DNA from: Actinomycetes bacterium | Lineage (GTDB): Bacteria > Actinomycetota > Actinomycetes > Actinomycetales > Microbacteriaceae | DNA: 64,000 nt | Direction of reading: 5' to 3' | Assembly (NCBI GenBank): GCA_023386365.1 | Contig: JAEWJX010000021.1 | Span: forward strand, 14,083-78,082 | In this document: positions 9,864 through 18,550 of the stretch, in pieces | How the letters are laid out: the number at the start of each line of letters is the position of its first letter | Numbering within the stretch: position 1 is the stretch's first letter | Notes under the pieces: generated by a model | Databases searched by the model: none | What the model was told of the DNA's origin: nothing | Seen by the model: only the letters and a program-made list of their open reading frames with translations | Made by a program: the position numbers and the translations under genes

Positions 9864-10675
9864 AGCCCATGTTGGAGCTCCCACGTGATTCCGCGGCGGG
9901 TCTTGTCGTCTCCGCTCTCCGCGACCGACTCGATCCCGAACATCCGCCGATGCTCATCGGCGCTGAGGCGCGCGACATTATTCATGCCGAGCTGGGTCAT
10001 TCGTTCCCCAACCGGGCAACGCAGGACGTGGACCTCGCCTTCGCGATCCCCGACTGGCATGCGTACGATCGGCTGGTCTCGGGGCTTGACGCGATTCCCG
10101 ACACTGGGATCGCATTCCGAGTTGCTGGTATGCACGTCGACTTCATGGCATTCGGTTCCGTCGAGGCGCCGCAGGGCACCGTCGTTCCGCCCTTTCGGCA
10201 GGCGGATCCGCTAGATGTCTTCGGCATGACGCAGGTGTACGCGGCTGCTCGCGACGCGACATTTGGCGATGGTCTTGAGATCCGCCTGCCTACGGTTGCC
10301 GGCTACGTAGCGCTCAAACTGAAAGCCTGGATCGACCGGTCGGCCGTCTACAACTACAAGGACGCGCCCGATCTTGGCCTCGCACTCTTCTGGGCGACGG
10401 AATCGACGTCGTTCGCGGATCGCTTCTGGTCCGACGTGGACACCGTCGGTAGGTGGCAAGCGGACGCGGGTCTAGGTGGCGCCGCCCACATGGGAGAAGA
10501 CATGCGACAAGTGCTTGGCGCGACGGCTGCGGAACATGTTGCCGACGTATTCACCGCCGACACTCGCGATCGGCTCGCGCGAGCCCTGGAGAGCGGGCGT
10601 CGCGAGCTTGCCCTGGGTGATCTGACTCGACGCAGGGCGCTACTCGAGGCAATGACAGACGGCCTCCGCGGCTGA
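9860..10675 (+). CDS. AbiEii-like nucleotidyltransferase toxin
   Basis: Predicted nucleotidyltransferase of the AbiEii/AbiGii (DUF1814-like) type, 271 residues. The motif order fits: MLIGAEARDIIHAEL near residue 35, then RATQDVDLAFAI with the metal-binding pair Asp56 and Asp58, then a third acidic position in VDFMAFG. A later KLKAWIDR segment matches the conserved Lys-containing helix of the family. AbiEii proteins act as bacteriostatic toxins in phage abortive infection. The GTG start overlaps the upstream stop (GTGA); ATG 9869 is an alternative. A 34-base gap separates it from an unknown small gene. Confidence 0.75.
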   Translation: MKPMLELPRDSAAGLVVSALRDRLDPEHPPMLIGAEARDIIHAELGHSFPNRATQDVDLAFAIPDWHAYDRLVSGLDAIPDTGIAFRVAGMHVDFMAFGSVEAPQGTVVPPFRQADPLDVFGMTQVYAAARDATFGDGLEIRLPTVAGYVALKLKAWIDRSAVYNYKDAPDLGLALFWATESTSFADRFWSDVDTVGRWQADAGLGGAAHMGEDMRQVLGATAAEHVADVFTADTRDRLARALESGRRELALGDLTRRRALLEAMTDGLRG

Positions 10676-10709
10676 ATGCCGTCAAATCTGTGAGGAGGAG
10701 GACCTCACG

Positions 10710-11042
10710 GTGGTCGACGCGCTCGACGACGCCACCGCGGTCATCCGCCGCAGCGGCAACGGTGGGTGCACGTGGTCCGCGCTGGCGCTCGCGGATGCGA
10801 TCCTGGCCGACGACAGCGAGACGGCTCGGTCGTGGTCGCTGTCGATCGATCCCTGCGGAGAGCTGTCGGTCGACGTGCCGCCGGAGGGGTTCGATGATGC
10901 CGTCCGCGACATTCACGGGCGCTGGGTCAGCTCAGGTCGCCACGACATGCGGATCACGGTGACCGCTGACACCGACCCCGACGAGTACGGACCCGAACGC
11001 GAAGTTCGCATCGACAGCCTCGACGAAGGCGCGCTCCCGTAG
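10710..11042 (+). CDS. Hypothetical protein, 110 residues
   Basis: Unrecognised. GTG 10710 follows an aggaggagg run at about 9-11 bases, a strong ribosome-binding site. Nearly all third codon positions are G or C, so this is a real gene with host-like codon use, unlike the AbiE-like pair before it. The product is acidic (about 20 Asp/Glu), soluble and mixed alpha/beta, with no signal peptide or membrane segment. It starts 34 bases after the AbiEii-like gene and is convergent with the phospholipase D-like gene. It could be an immunity-type or structural small protein; nothing in the sequence decides this. Confidence 0.65.
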   Translation: MVDALDDATAVIRRSGNGGCTWSALALADAILADDSETARSWSLSIDPCGELSVDVPPEGFDDAVRDIHGRWVSSGRHDMRITVTADTDPDEYGPEREVRIDSLDEGALP

Positions 11043-11079
11043 TGTGCGTCCCCCGCGGCGGCCTGCGGCCGGTGGCAGG

Positions 11080-12822
11080 CTACTCACCCACCCAGAACCC
11101 CATCTCCGACAGCTTCGACGCCCGTGCCTCGCTGTCCGATCGCCAGTACCAGGGCTGCCAGGTGGCGTTGTCGCGCAGGCCCGCGTAGGCGGTCGACCTT
11201 GCTCGCTTCTTGAGCTTGTTGTTGCGCCAGTTGTACTGGTCGAACACCGACATGATGTTGGCCGTGTAGGCGCCGGCGAGTCCGGGCGAGCCCTGGATGA
11301 CGAGGAAGTTCTCGTCGTTGGTGCCGCTCGCCTTCGGGCCCAGGTTGTGCGACCCGGTCATCACCACGGGGGAGGCGCCGAACGGGTCGATCACCACCAC
11401 CTTGCTGTGCACCATCGCGATGCCCTGCGGCAGCTTCTTCAGCTCCCGTGCGAACCAGGCGGTCGGTTTGTCGATCGCCGCCGGAAGCGTCACCGCCAGG
11501 TCGGCGGGCAGCTTCGTCGTCTGATCGAACAGCACCACCGGGGTGCGTTCGGTGCTCGGGTCCTGGTTGAGGGCGCCACGCACGAACAGCGGCTTGCCGT
11601 GCGGGCGGGCCAGCGCGGTCTGCACGATGCTGCCCAGCAGGGTCTTGCCCGACGGGCCCGGGTTGAACATCAGGAACAGCACGGCGCGATCCGCCCCCTC
11701 GATGAGGGCGCGCGCCTGGGCGAGGTCGACCTCGGCCACCGTCGGGGTGAACCACAGCGTCGTCTTCGCGCCGCCGATCGTGTGGGTGCGGGCGACGCTG
11801 TTCGACTGCTTCAACGAGCGGGGTGTGGATCCGGCGGCCGCGCTCAGCAGCTTCCACTGGGTCAGGTAGTCGGCGGCGATGCCGGGGTCGTCGATCAGGA
11901 TCGCGTTGTTGGCCTGGGTGCAGAGTCCCGTCTTGGTCCAGTTGGTGCTGCCGGTCCACACCGCGCGAGGCGCCCCCGCCGCGTCGCAGATCACCAGGAA
12001 CTTGTTGTGCCCGAGGGTGCCCTGGGGCAGCATCCGGTCGTGCAGGTCGATCCGCCCGCGCAGCCGCTCACGCACCTCCGCGTTCTGGTCTCCGCGCGGC
12101 AACACGATCCGCTTGCCGGTGTCGGCCTCCTGCTGCTTTTCGGCGGCGGTCTTCGGGCGCTGCTTCCAGCTCCCGTTCGCGAGCACCACGTGCGCGCGCT
12201 TGCCCAGCTTCGCGAGGGCTTTCTCCAGCTGCTCGTCTTCGAACTCGTAGAGCGCCGCGTACACGTCGAGCTTCTTCTTCGCGGCCTCCTCGAGCAGGGC
12301 GAAGAGGCGGGCGCCGAGACCGCCGGCGAGGAAGTCGCGGAACGGGTCGCCCGGGGTCTCGACCACCTCCAGCAGCTTCTTGCCCGCCTTCGCGGGGTCG
12401 TCCTTCACCCCCAGCCGACGCGACACCCACTGGGCGGCGACGATGCCGCGGTTGAAGTAGGCGTGCAGGTGGGGCGCCACCTCCGCGTCGAGGGTGATCT
12501 CCGGCGTCCACGCGCTGGCGTTCTGCTCGTCGGGCACCAGCGCCCCCTTCGGCCCGACCATCGGCACCACCTGGTACTGCAGCCGATCGCCCGGCTCGGC
12601 CATGTAGTCCGTCCACTGGTAGCGCTGGATCGGCCACTCGGTCGAGGGGCGCCGTTCGCCTTCGGTGTGCTTCTGGCCCGCGAAGCCCACCCAGGTGCTC
12701 ACCACCTCGGGGGACCCGTTGCGTCGTCGTCGCAGGGCGAAGCCGCGGCAGTCGGGGATGGCGTCGTCGGTCTTCCACGCGATGTAGACGTCGTCGCCGT
12801 TGTGGTAGGTCCGGATTCGCAT
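11080..12822 (-). CDS. Phospholipase D-like (HKD superfamily) protein
   Basis: 580 residues. Residues 1-100 form a beta-rich domain (STEWPIQRYQWTDYM near residue 65). Two PLD-type halves follow. The first catalytic motif reads GHNKFLVICD...GSTNW, with Cys where the usual HxK-x4-D motif has Asp. The second is canonical: VHSKVVVIDPFG...GSHNLG. No signal peptide is present, so it probably acts in the cytoplasm on phosphodiesters (phospholipid or nucleic acid). ATG 12822 is chosen because it follows an AAGGG and begins the conserved fold; the longer upstream frame has shadow-like composition. Role unknown; position beside the AbiE-like pair allows a defence role, but this is only context. Confidence 0.78.
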   Translation of the reverse strand: MRIRTYHNGDDVYIAWKTDDAIPDCRGFALRRRRNGSPEVVSTWVGFAGQKHTEGERRPSTEWPIQRYQWTDYMAEPGDRLQYQVVPMVGPKGALVPDEQNASAWTPEITLDAEVAPHLHAYFNRGIVAAQWVSRRLGVKDDPAKAGKKLLEVVETPGDPFRDFLAGGLGARLFALLEEAAKKKLDVYAALYEFEDEQLEKALAKLGKRAHVVLANGSWKQRPKTAAEKQQEADTGKRIVLPRGDQNAEVRERLRGRIDLHDRMLPQGTLGHNKFLVICDAAGAPRAVWTGSTNWTKTGLCTQANNAILIDDPGIAADYLTQWKLLSAAAGSTPRSLKQSNSVARTHTIGGAKTTLWFTPTVAEVDLAQARALIEGADRAVLFLMFNPGPSGKTLLGSIVQTALARPHGKPLFVRGALNQDPSTERTPVVLFDQTTKLPADLAVTLPAAIDKPTAWFARELKKLPQGIAMVHSKVVVIDPFGASPVVMTGSHNLGPKASGTNDENFLVIQGSPGLAGAYTANIMSVFDQYNWRNNKLKKRARSTAYAGLRDNATWQPWYWRSDSEARASKLSEMGFWVGE

Positions 12823-12985
12823 GATCGCACCCTTCGAGGGGGGTGGTGCAGCCAGGCGCGGTGAACACCGCGACCGCGATGGTACTCCTCGGGCGGCGGA
12901 CCCGACAGGTCGTCTTCGTCGGCCTCCCTCTGGTGCTGGCGCGACCGCGGGGCCAAGATGTGCGTACCGGATCGAAGGAGTCCTC

Positions 12986-13354
12986 ATGGCCACCACATCC
13001 CGCCCCTTCGGCGTCACGCTCGTCGCGATCATCGCCTGGCTGAGCGGGGCGTGGAGCATCGTGCAGGGCGTCATCGCCCTCATCCAAGGAATCCCTACCT
13101 GGAACGTGCTCGCCGCGTGGGTCACCATCTTCATCGGTGCGATCACCATCGTGGTGAGTCTGGGGCTGTTCAAGGGCGACCCGACGTCGCGGATCGTCGT
13201 GCTCATCGTGCTCGGCGTGAATGTGATCATCCACGCTGTGACCGCCTCGGCGGGCGGACTCCCGTGGCCGGCCGCACTCCCCGCGATCGTGCTCGGACTT
13301 CTCGGGATCGTGCTGCTGTTCACCCCGCGCGCCAACGCGTACTTCCGCGGCTGA
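12986..13354 (+). CDS. Small integral membrane protein (about four TM segments)
   Basis: 122 residues. After a short cytoplasmic lead (MATTSRPFG) there are four hydrophobic helices at roughly residues 8-30, 42-62, 68-90 and 95-115, ending in a basic tail. The ATG at 12986 has GAAGGAG six bases upstream, which excludes the longer in-frame extension. It is divergent from the phospholipase D-like gene (163-base gap) and 34 bases before a histidine kinase. Resembles the many four-helix DUF proteins of actinobacteria; function unknown. Confidence 0.75.
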   Translation: MATTSRPFGVTLVAIIAWLSGAWSIVQGVIALIQGIPTWNVLAAWVTIFIGAITIVVSLGLFKGDPTSRIVVLIVLGVNVIIHAVTASAGGLPWPAALPAIVLGLLGIVLLFTPRANAYFRG

Positions 13355-13388
13355 CCGGGCGACACCCGGCGTCGCTACTCTTCGATCC

Positions 13389-14615
13389 ATGAGCAACGCC
13401 CGGCCGCCGGCGGCACGCCCCGCGGGTCCCGACGCGTCCGAAGGCGACTGGATCTTCCCGCTCAGCGAGACCGCCGCCACCACCCGCGCCGCGCTCGTCG
13501 CCGGCGCATCCGCGCTGAGCCTCGTTCTGCTGGTGGTGCTGGCGGCACTCTCCATCGTGCTCACCGTCACCCAACCCGGCAGCATCGTCCCGTGGGTGCC
13601 GATCGCCCTCGTGCCGCTCGCCGCCGGCAGCATCGCCGCCTGGCGGTGGGAGCCGATCCCGGTGCTCGGCTACGTGGCGATCGCCCTCGCGGCGACGGGG
13701 GCGTTCGTCGCCCTCACCATCGCTGTGGCGCAGTCCCCGGCTCAGGCCGCCGCCGGCACCGCCGGCTTCCTGCTCTCGATGACCACGAACGTCGCCGTGC
13801 TCACCGGGGCCGCATCCGACCGGTGGAGCGGCGGCATCGCCGGTGCCCTCGGAGGGTGGGTGCTCGCCGAGGGCACCATCGCGGTGACGGCCGCGTTCGT
13901 CGGCCTGCCGTACCGGCTGGATGTGCCCCCGATCGCCATCGCGTTGGGGGTCGCTCTCGGGTATGCGGCCGTGCCGCTCGCCCGCGCCCGCGCCCGCAGC
14001 GGAACCGTGTCGTTGGAGCTCGCCGACCGGCGCACCCGCACCCGGCGCCTGCGCGAGGTGGAGGGTCGCGAGTCGATCGCGGTGCTGCACGACACGCTCC
14101 TGGGCGAACTGGCGACGCTCGCCGTCCGCGCCCCCGGGCCGTTGACGGATGCCGAACGCACGCGACTGGTGGCGGGGCTCGAATCGGGCGCCATGTTGCC
14201 GTTGCTGCGCGACGAAGCGCCCCCGGCCGAATCCGGGGTGGGCTCGATGCTGGTGTCGATCGGCGCCGCCGGCGGCGTCCGGGTCGTGCTCGAGGGGGAG
14301 GTGGCGGCGCTCGACGCGGTGGCCGAACCGGCGCACTCGGCACTCCGGTCGGCGCTCGAGCAGTGCGTGGTGAACGTGGCACGGCATGCCGGGGTCTCGG
14401 AGGCGTGGGTCGCGGTGGGCGCCGTGGACGGTGAACTCAGCGTGACCGTCGTCGACGAGGGCGTCGGGTTCGACCCTGGGTCGGTGCCGCACGACCGCCT
14501 CGGCCTCAGTGAGTCGGTGCGCGGACGGGTGGAGCGGTGCGGCGGCACCGTGCGCGTGTGGAGCAGTCCCGGAGCCGGAACCTCGGTGCACATCGTCGTG
14601 CCGATGGGGGTGTGA
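13389..14615 (+). CDS. Membrane sensor histidine kinase (HisKA_3-like), orphan
   Basis: 408 residues. Several membrane segments occupy roughly residues 35-205. The phosphoacceptor is probably His234 in VLHDTLLGEL. The ATPase domain shows an N-box (QCVVNVARHAG), G1 (VVDEGVGFDPG) and G2-like LGLSESVRGR followed by GTVRVWSSPGAGTS. This is a LiaS/DesK-type kinase that should sense an envelope signal. The gene overlaps no regulator; instead a degenerate kinase-like gene starts one base after its stop. No response regulator is encoded nearby, which is unusual for this subfamily. Confidence 0.85.
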   Translation: MSNARPPAARPAGPDASEGDWIFPLSETAATTRAALVAGASALSLVLLVVLAALSIVLTVTQPGSIVPWVPIALVPLAAGSIAAWRWEPIPVLGYVAIALAATGAFVALTIAVAQSPAQAAAGTAGFLLSMTTNVAVLTGAASDRWSGGIAGALGGWVLAEGTIAVTAAFVGLPYRLDVPPIAIALGVALGYAAVPLARARARSGTVSLELADRRTRTRRLREVEGRESIAVLHDTLLGELATLAVRAPGPLTDAERTRLVAGLESGAMLPLLRDEAPPAESGVGSMLVSIGAAGGVRVVLEGEVAALDAVAEPAHSALRSALEQCVVNVARHAGVSEAWVAVGAVDGELSVTVVDEGVGFDPGSVPHDRLGLSESVRGRVERCGGTVRVWSSPGAGTSVHIVVPMGV

Positions 14616-14616
14616 C

Positions 14617-15699
14617 GTGTTCCCGGCCCGCATCTCCCCGCAGCAGCTCGACCCGCTCGCCGGCGTGACCGCGCAGGCGTTCGCGTGGGTGTTCACCTTC
14701 GCCGCGTTCGCCACCTCGGTGGGCCTCACCCTGGTGCACCGGGTCGAGTACCACGACCTTCCGCTGCTCCTCGGGGCTTTCGCCGCGCTCGCGGCGGCGG
14801 GGCTCGTCGCGATCCTGGCGAGTTCGCCGCGGCGGGCGCCGTTCACCTGGCGGGCCTCGGTGGCGGTGCACGTGTTCTGTCTCACCGCGGTGGTGCTGGA
14901 GGCGGCGGCGCAGTGGGGCACCAACGCGGCCGTGCGCTCGGACTGGGCTCCGCTGGCGCTCGCCCTGCTCATCATGGCCACCGGATGCTTCCGCCCGGCT
15001 CTCGAGATCCTCGCCCTCACCGCGGTGAGCGCGTCGGTCGTCGCGGGCGTGACGGTGGCCGGGTCGTTCGCCGCCGTGTCGATGCTGCCGCCCGCCGTCT
15101 ATGCGGGCCTCACCGCCGGCCCGATCCTCGCCGCGGGAGTGGGGGCAGCCGTGTTCTCGACGACGCTGGTGCGGCGACTGCAGCGGTGGCGCGACGAGAC
15201 GCGGAGTGAGCGTCTCGCCGCCGTGGAGCGGATGCGGGAGCGGGTGCGCGACGACCTGCGCGACGAACGTCTCACCCTGATCGAGGGCGAAGTCGGACCG
15301 TTCCTGCGCGACCTGCTCGCCCGCGGCGAGACCGACGAGCACACCGCCGAGACGGCGCGGCAGCTGGCCGATCAGCTGCGCCGGGCCCTCGTCGAGGAGG
15401 CGGACGGCGTGTGGCTCGACGGGGTGGTCGGCGAACTGCACGACCCCGACGGCCTCGCCACCCGCATGGATGAGACGCAGCGCGCCGCCGTCGAGGCGGC
15501 CTGCACGGCACTCGCCGACCGCCGGGCACGCGCCACGCTCGAACGCGCCGGGCGCCGCATCCGTCTGGTGTTGGTGTGGGAGCGCGGCGGTCGCGGGCGC
15601 CTCGGCCCGGAGCTGCAGGCGATGCTGCGGCACGTGTTCCCGGGCGCGAGCATCCGGCCGGGCAAGCGGCGGGTGGAGGTGGAGTTCGGCGACGCCTAG
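14617..15699 (+). CDS. Membrane protein resembling a degenerate sensor kinase
   Basis: 360 residues from GTG 14617, one base after the kinase stop; the longer frame to 14509 would overlap the kinase. Six or so hydrophobic segments (residues 15-175) are followed by a charged helical region (RSERLAAVERMRERVRDDL) and a helix pair like a kinase dimerisation domain, but no phosphoacceptor His in the usual place. The tail has an N-box-like helix without the Asn (AAVEAACTALADRR) and no glycine boxes, so ATP binding is unlikely. It looks like a pseudokinase that may heteromerise with the upstream kinase. Its stop shares CTAG with the convergent TetR gene. Confidence 0.72.
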   Translation: MFPARISPQQLDPLAGVTAQAFAWVFTFAAFATSVGLTLVHRVEYHDLPLLLGAFAALAAAGLVAILASSPRRAPFTWRASVAVHVFCLTAVVLEAAAQWGTNAAVRSDWAPLALALLIMATGCFRPALEILALTAVSASVVAGVTVAGSFAAVSMLPPAVYAGLTAGPILAAGVGAAVFSTTLVRRLQRWRDETRSERLAAVERMRERVRDDLRDERLTLIEGEVGPFLRDLLARGETDEHTAETARQLADQLRRALVEEADGVWLDGVVGELHDPDGLATRMDETQRAAVEAACTALADRRARATLERAGRRIRLVLVWERGGRGRLGPELQAMLRHVFPGASIRPGKRRVEVEFGDA

Positions 15700-16373
15700 T
15701 CGCCGGGCTCCGGTTGCACCTGCACGGCGTCGAACGCGCGCGCACCCTCGGGTGTCATCCATTCGGCGAGCATGCGGTGCACCTCGCCGGCCATGTCGAT
15801 GGAGCGGTCGAAGAGCCACTGCGCCTGCAGGCCGTCCATGAGGGCGGTGAGGCGGAGGGCGGCGTCATCCGGGTCGAGGTCGGCGCGAAGGTGACCCGCC
15901 CGGATCGCGCCGCGCACCGCCCGTGCGGTGCCGCTGCGGATGCGCTCGTAGCGGTTCACGAAGTAGGCGCGGGCCGGATGGTCGGGGGCCGACGCCTCGG
16001 ACGACAGGCGCACGAACAGCTCGATGAGGCCCGGCACGAGCCGGTTGTGGTCGGCGAGATCGACCATGCCACGCAGCACGCCGATGGCTCCGGCGCCCTG
16101 CGTGTAGGGCGCGAAGCGGGCCTGGTCCTCCACGTCGCGCGCCTCGAGCACCGCCTCCAGCAGGGCTTCTTTGTCGGCGAAGTAGTGCAGCAGTCCCGCC
16201 CGCGAGATGCCGCAGGCGGCCGCGATCTCGAGGATCGTCGCCGAGAGGAAGCCGCGCTCCGCGAAGTGTTCGGATGCGGTGCGGATGATCGCGTCGCGGC
16301 GTGCGCGGCCCTTCGCGTAGCCGCGCGTCGGCGCATCCGACGCGGGGTCGGCGGCGGTCTCGACGGCACTCAC
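15696..16373 (-). CDS. TetR-family regulator of the beta-glucoside module
   Basis: 225 residues from GTG 16373. The HTH is at about residues 37-67 (TILEIAAACGISRAGLLHYF). It is a paralogue of the TetR at 6080-6685, with the same YAKG-x-ARR lead and similar C-terminal pattern (VPGLIELFVRLSSEA). It faces the GH3/MFS/GH3 operon across a 106-base gap that holds a perfect promoter-covering inverted repeat at 16397-16429. It therefore most likely represses glycosidase and transporter expression until a beta-glucoside is present. The start upstream of GTG is less likely because it would run through that operator. Confidence 0.88.
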   Translation of the reverse strand: MSAVETAADPASDAPTRGYAKGRARRDAIIRTASEHFAERGFLSATILEIAAACGISRAGLLHYFADKEALLEAVLEARDVEDQARFAPYTQGAGAIGVLRGMVDLADHNRLVPGLIELFVRLSSEASAPDHPARAYFVNRYERIRSGTARAVRGAIRAGHLRADLDPDDAALRLTALMDGLQAQWLFDRSIDMAGEVHRMLAEWMTPEGARAFDAVQVQPEPGD

Positions 16374-16395
16374 GAATGTGAGGCTAGCACCGGAG

Positions 16396-16429
16396 TTGAC
16401 AAAACCGACACAAGTGTAGATATTTGTCA
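16396..16429 (+). promoter_or_regulatory. Promoter with nested TetR operator for the GH3 operon
   Basis: A consensus TTGACA (-35, 16396-16401) is followed after 17 bases by GATATT (-10, 16419-16424). The perfect inverted repeat tgacaaa (16397-16403) and tttgtca (16423-16429) exactly brackets the promoter, and ACAC-aa-GTGT lies at its centre. A repressor bound here would block polymerase. The divergent TetR gene is the obvious candidate binder. Confidence 0.7.
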
Positions 16430-16479
16430 TCACTCACCGCGGAGTGCACACGGCACCGCGGACGGACGAAGGAGTTCCC

Positions 16480-18498
16480 GTGACCGAGGCCCGCTTCCCC
16501 TACCAGGACGCAGCCCTGCCCACCGAGCAGCGCGTCGACGACCTGCTCTCGCGGATGACGGTCGAAGACAAGGCCGGACTCATGTTCCAGCCGATGGCGC
16601 CCCTCGGCACCGACCTCGACGAACCCGGCATGTTCGGCTCGCCCTCGATGCGCAAGATCCTCGACCGTCGGATCACGCACGTGAACATCCTCCAAGGTGC
16701 ATCTGCCCGCGAACTCGCCGAATGGCACAACGCCGTGCAGCGGCTCGCCCACGAGACCGACCTCGGCATCCCGTTCACCATCTCCAGCGACCCGCGCCAC
16801 TCGTTCTCCAACAACCCCGCGGCCGCCCTGCTCGCCGGCCCGTTCTCGCAGTGGCCCGAGTTCCTCGGCTTCGGCGCCCTCGACGACCCCGAGCTCACGA
16901 CGCGCTTCGCCGAGACCGTGCGCCGCGAATATGTCGCCGTCGGCATCCGCACCGCCCTGCACCCGCAGATCGACCTCGCCACCGAGCCCCGCTGGGCCCG
17001 CGCATCCGGCACCTTCGGATCGAGCGCCGCCGTCGCCGGGCGCCTCGGCGTCGCCTACACGGTCGGCCTGCAGGGCGAGCAGCTCGGCGCCGACTCGGTG
17101 TCGACCATGGCCAAGCACTTCCCAGGCGGCGGCCCGCAGCTGAATGGCGAAGACCCCCACTTCGACTACGGCCGCGAACAGGTGTACCCGGGTGGGCAGT
17201 TCGAGCTGCACCTGCAGCCGTTCCGCGAACTGATCGCCGCCGGCGTCAGCCAGCTGATGCCCTACTACGGCATGCCCGTCGGCACCGAGTACGAAGAGGT
17301 CGGCTTCTCCTTCAACAAGCAGATCATCACCGGCCTGCTGCGCGAACAGCTCGGCTTCGACGGCGTCGTCTGCACCGACTGGGGCATCCTGTCGCGCACC
17401 TTCTGGGGCGTCGAGCACCTCAGCTACGAGGAGCGCATGATCAAGTCGCTCGATGCCGGGGTCGACCAGTTCGGCGGCGAGTTCCAGCCGAAGGTGCTCG
17501 TGGGGCTGGTGCGCGCCGGCACGATCCCCGAGGCACGGCTCGACGCGTCCGTGCGGCGACTGCTGCGCGAGAAGTTCCGCCTCGGTCTGTTCGACGGGGC
17601 CCGCTACGTGGATGCGGATGCCGCCGATGCGATCGTCGGCACCGCGGAGGCGCGCGCCGCGGGCCTCGCCGCCCAGGTCGCCTCGCAGACCCTGCTGGTG
17701 AACGCCGACGGTCCCGCCCACCTGCCACTGACGGGTCAGCCGAACGTGTACGTCGAAGGGATGGAGCCGGCGGCGCTCGCCGGGTGGGCGAACGTCGTCG
17801 CCGACCCCGCCGAGGCCGACCTCGTGATCGTGCGCACCTCGGCCCCCTGGGAGCAGCGCGGGGTGCCCGGCGACATCGAGTTCTTCTTCCGCGCCGGTTC
17901 GCTCGAGTTCCACGACGACGAGCTCGCCCACCTGCGGGAGCTCGCCTCCCACGCGCCGCTCATCCTCGACGTGTACCTCGACCGGCCGGCGATCCTCGCC
18001 CCGGTCGTCGAGATCGCATCCGTGGTCACCGCCAACTACGGCGCCTCGGATGACGCGTTCGCGCAGATCCTGTTCGGTGCGGCTGAGCCGAAGGGTCGTC
18101 TGCCGTTCGAGATCCCGTCGTCGATGGCCGCCGTCGAAGCGAACCTCGCCGACGTGCCGAACGACACCGTCGACCCGACGTTCACCTTCGGGCACGGGCT
18201 CCGCTTCGACGCAGGTTGGTCGCCGGCAACGCGGCCCGACACGTCGACCACGACCATCCGCGTCGCGGCCCCCGCCACCCGCTACGACCTCGCCGTCACC
18301 CCGCTGAAGGTGTTCCTCGACGACCCCGAGGCGCGCGCCATCCTCGACGAGCTGGTGCCCGAACTGCCCGCCCACCCGATGATCGGCCTCGCCCAGGGGA
18401 TGCCGTTCGAGACGGTGCTCGGCATGGCCGCCGCCGAGGCGCCCGCCGAACTGGTCGACACGCTCCGCACCCGCCTCACCGCACTTCAGCCGAAGTGA
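16480..18498 (+). CDS. Glycoside hydrolase family 3 beta-glucosidase-like enzyme
   Basis: Cytoplasmic GH3 enzyme, 672 residues. GTG 16480 follows GAAGGAG and is preferred over the in-frame GTG at 16444. The barrel domain includes KHFPGGGPQLNGEDPHFDYG and the nucleophile Asp300 in VVCTDWGIL. The second alpha/beta domain (from about residue 410) is present, but the C-terminal fibronectin-like domain seen in the other GH3 of this operon is absent; the C-terminus instead carries about 85 extra residues of unclear fold. It probably releases glucose or xylose from beta-glycosides imported by the following MFS protein. Confidence 0.9.
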   Translation: MTEARFPYQDAALPTEQRVDDLLSRMTVEDKAGLMFQPMAPLGTDLDEPGMFGSPSMRKILDRRITHVNILQGASARELAEWHNAVQRLAHETDLGIPFTISSDPRHSFSNNPAAALLAGPFSQWPEFLGFGALDDPELTTRFAETVRREYVAVGIRTALHPQIDLATEPRWARASGTFGSSAAVAGRLGVAYTVGLQGEQLGADSVSTMAKHFPGGGPQLNGEDPHFDYGREQVYPGGQFELHLQPFRELIAAGVSQLMPYYGMPVGTEYEEVGFSFNKQIITGLLREQLGFDGVVCTDWGILSRTFWGVEHLSYEERMIKSLDAGVDQFGGEFQPKVLVGLVRAGTIPEARLDASVRRLLREKFRLGLFDGARYVDADAADAIVGTAEARAAGLAAQVASQTLLVNADGPAHLPLTGQPNVYVEGMEPAALAGWANVVADPAEADLVIVRTSAPWEQRGVPGDIEFFFRAGSLEFHDDELAHLRELASHAPLILDVYLDRPAILAPVVEIASVVTANYGASDDAFAQILFGAAEPKGRLPFEIPSSMAAVEANLADVPNDTVDPTFTFGHGLRFDAGWSPATRPDTSTTTIRVAAPATRYDLAVTPLKVFLDDPEARAILDELVPELPAHPMIGLAQGMPFETVLGMAAAEAPAELVDTLRTRLTALQPK

Positions 18499-18550
18499 GT
18501 CCCGACACCCACTGACCCACCCCTCACCCAACACCCACAAGAGAGAAGCC

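Noticed and set aside
8397..11080. Attachment-site duplication of the tRNA-Met 3' end bounding an island
   Set aside because: I could not find a second copy of the tRNA 3' end downstream, nor an integrase, so island boundaries remain unproven.
11044..12864. 606-residue plus-strand frame opposite the phospholipase D-like gene
   Set aside because: Low-complexity Arg/Leu/Val/Gly composition typical of an antisense shadow in high-GC DNA.
12823..13365. N-terminal extension of the phospholipase D-like frame to 13365
   Set aside because: It runs antisense through the membrane-protein gene, lacks a ribosome-binding site, and the domain begins at ATG 12822.
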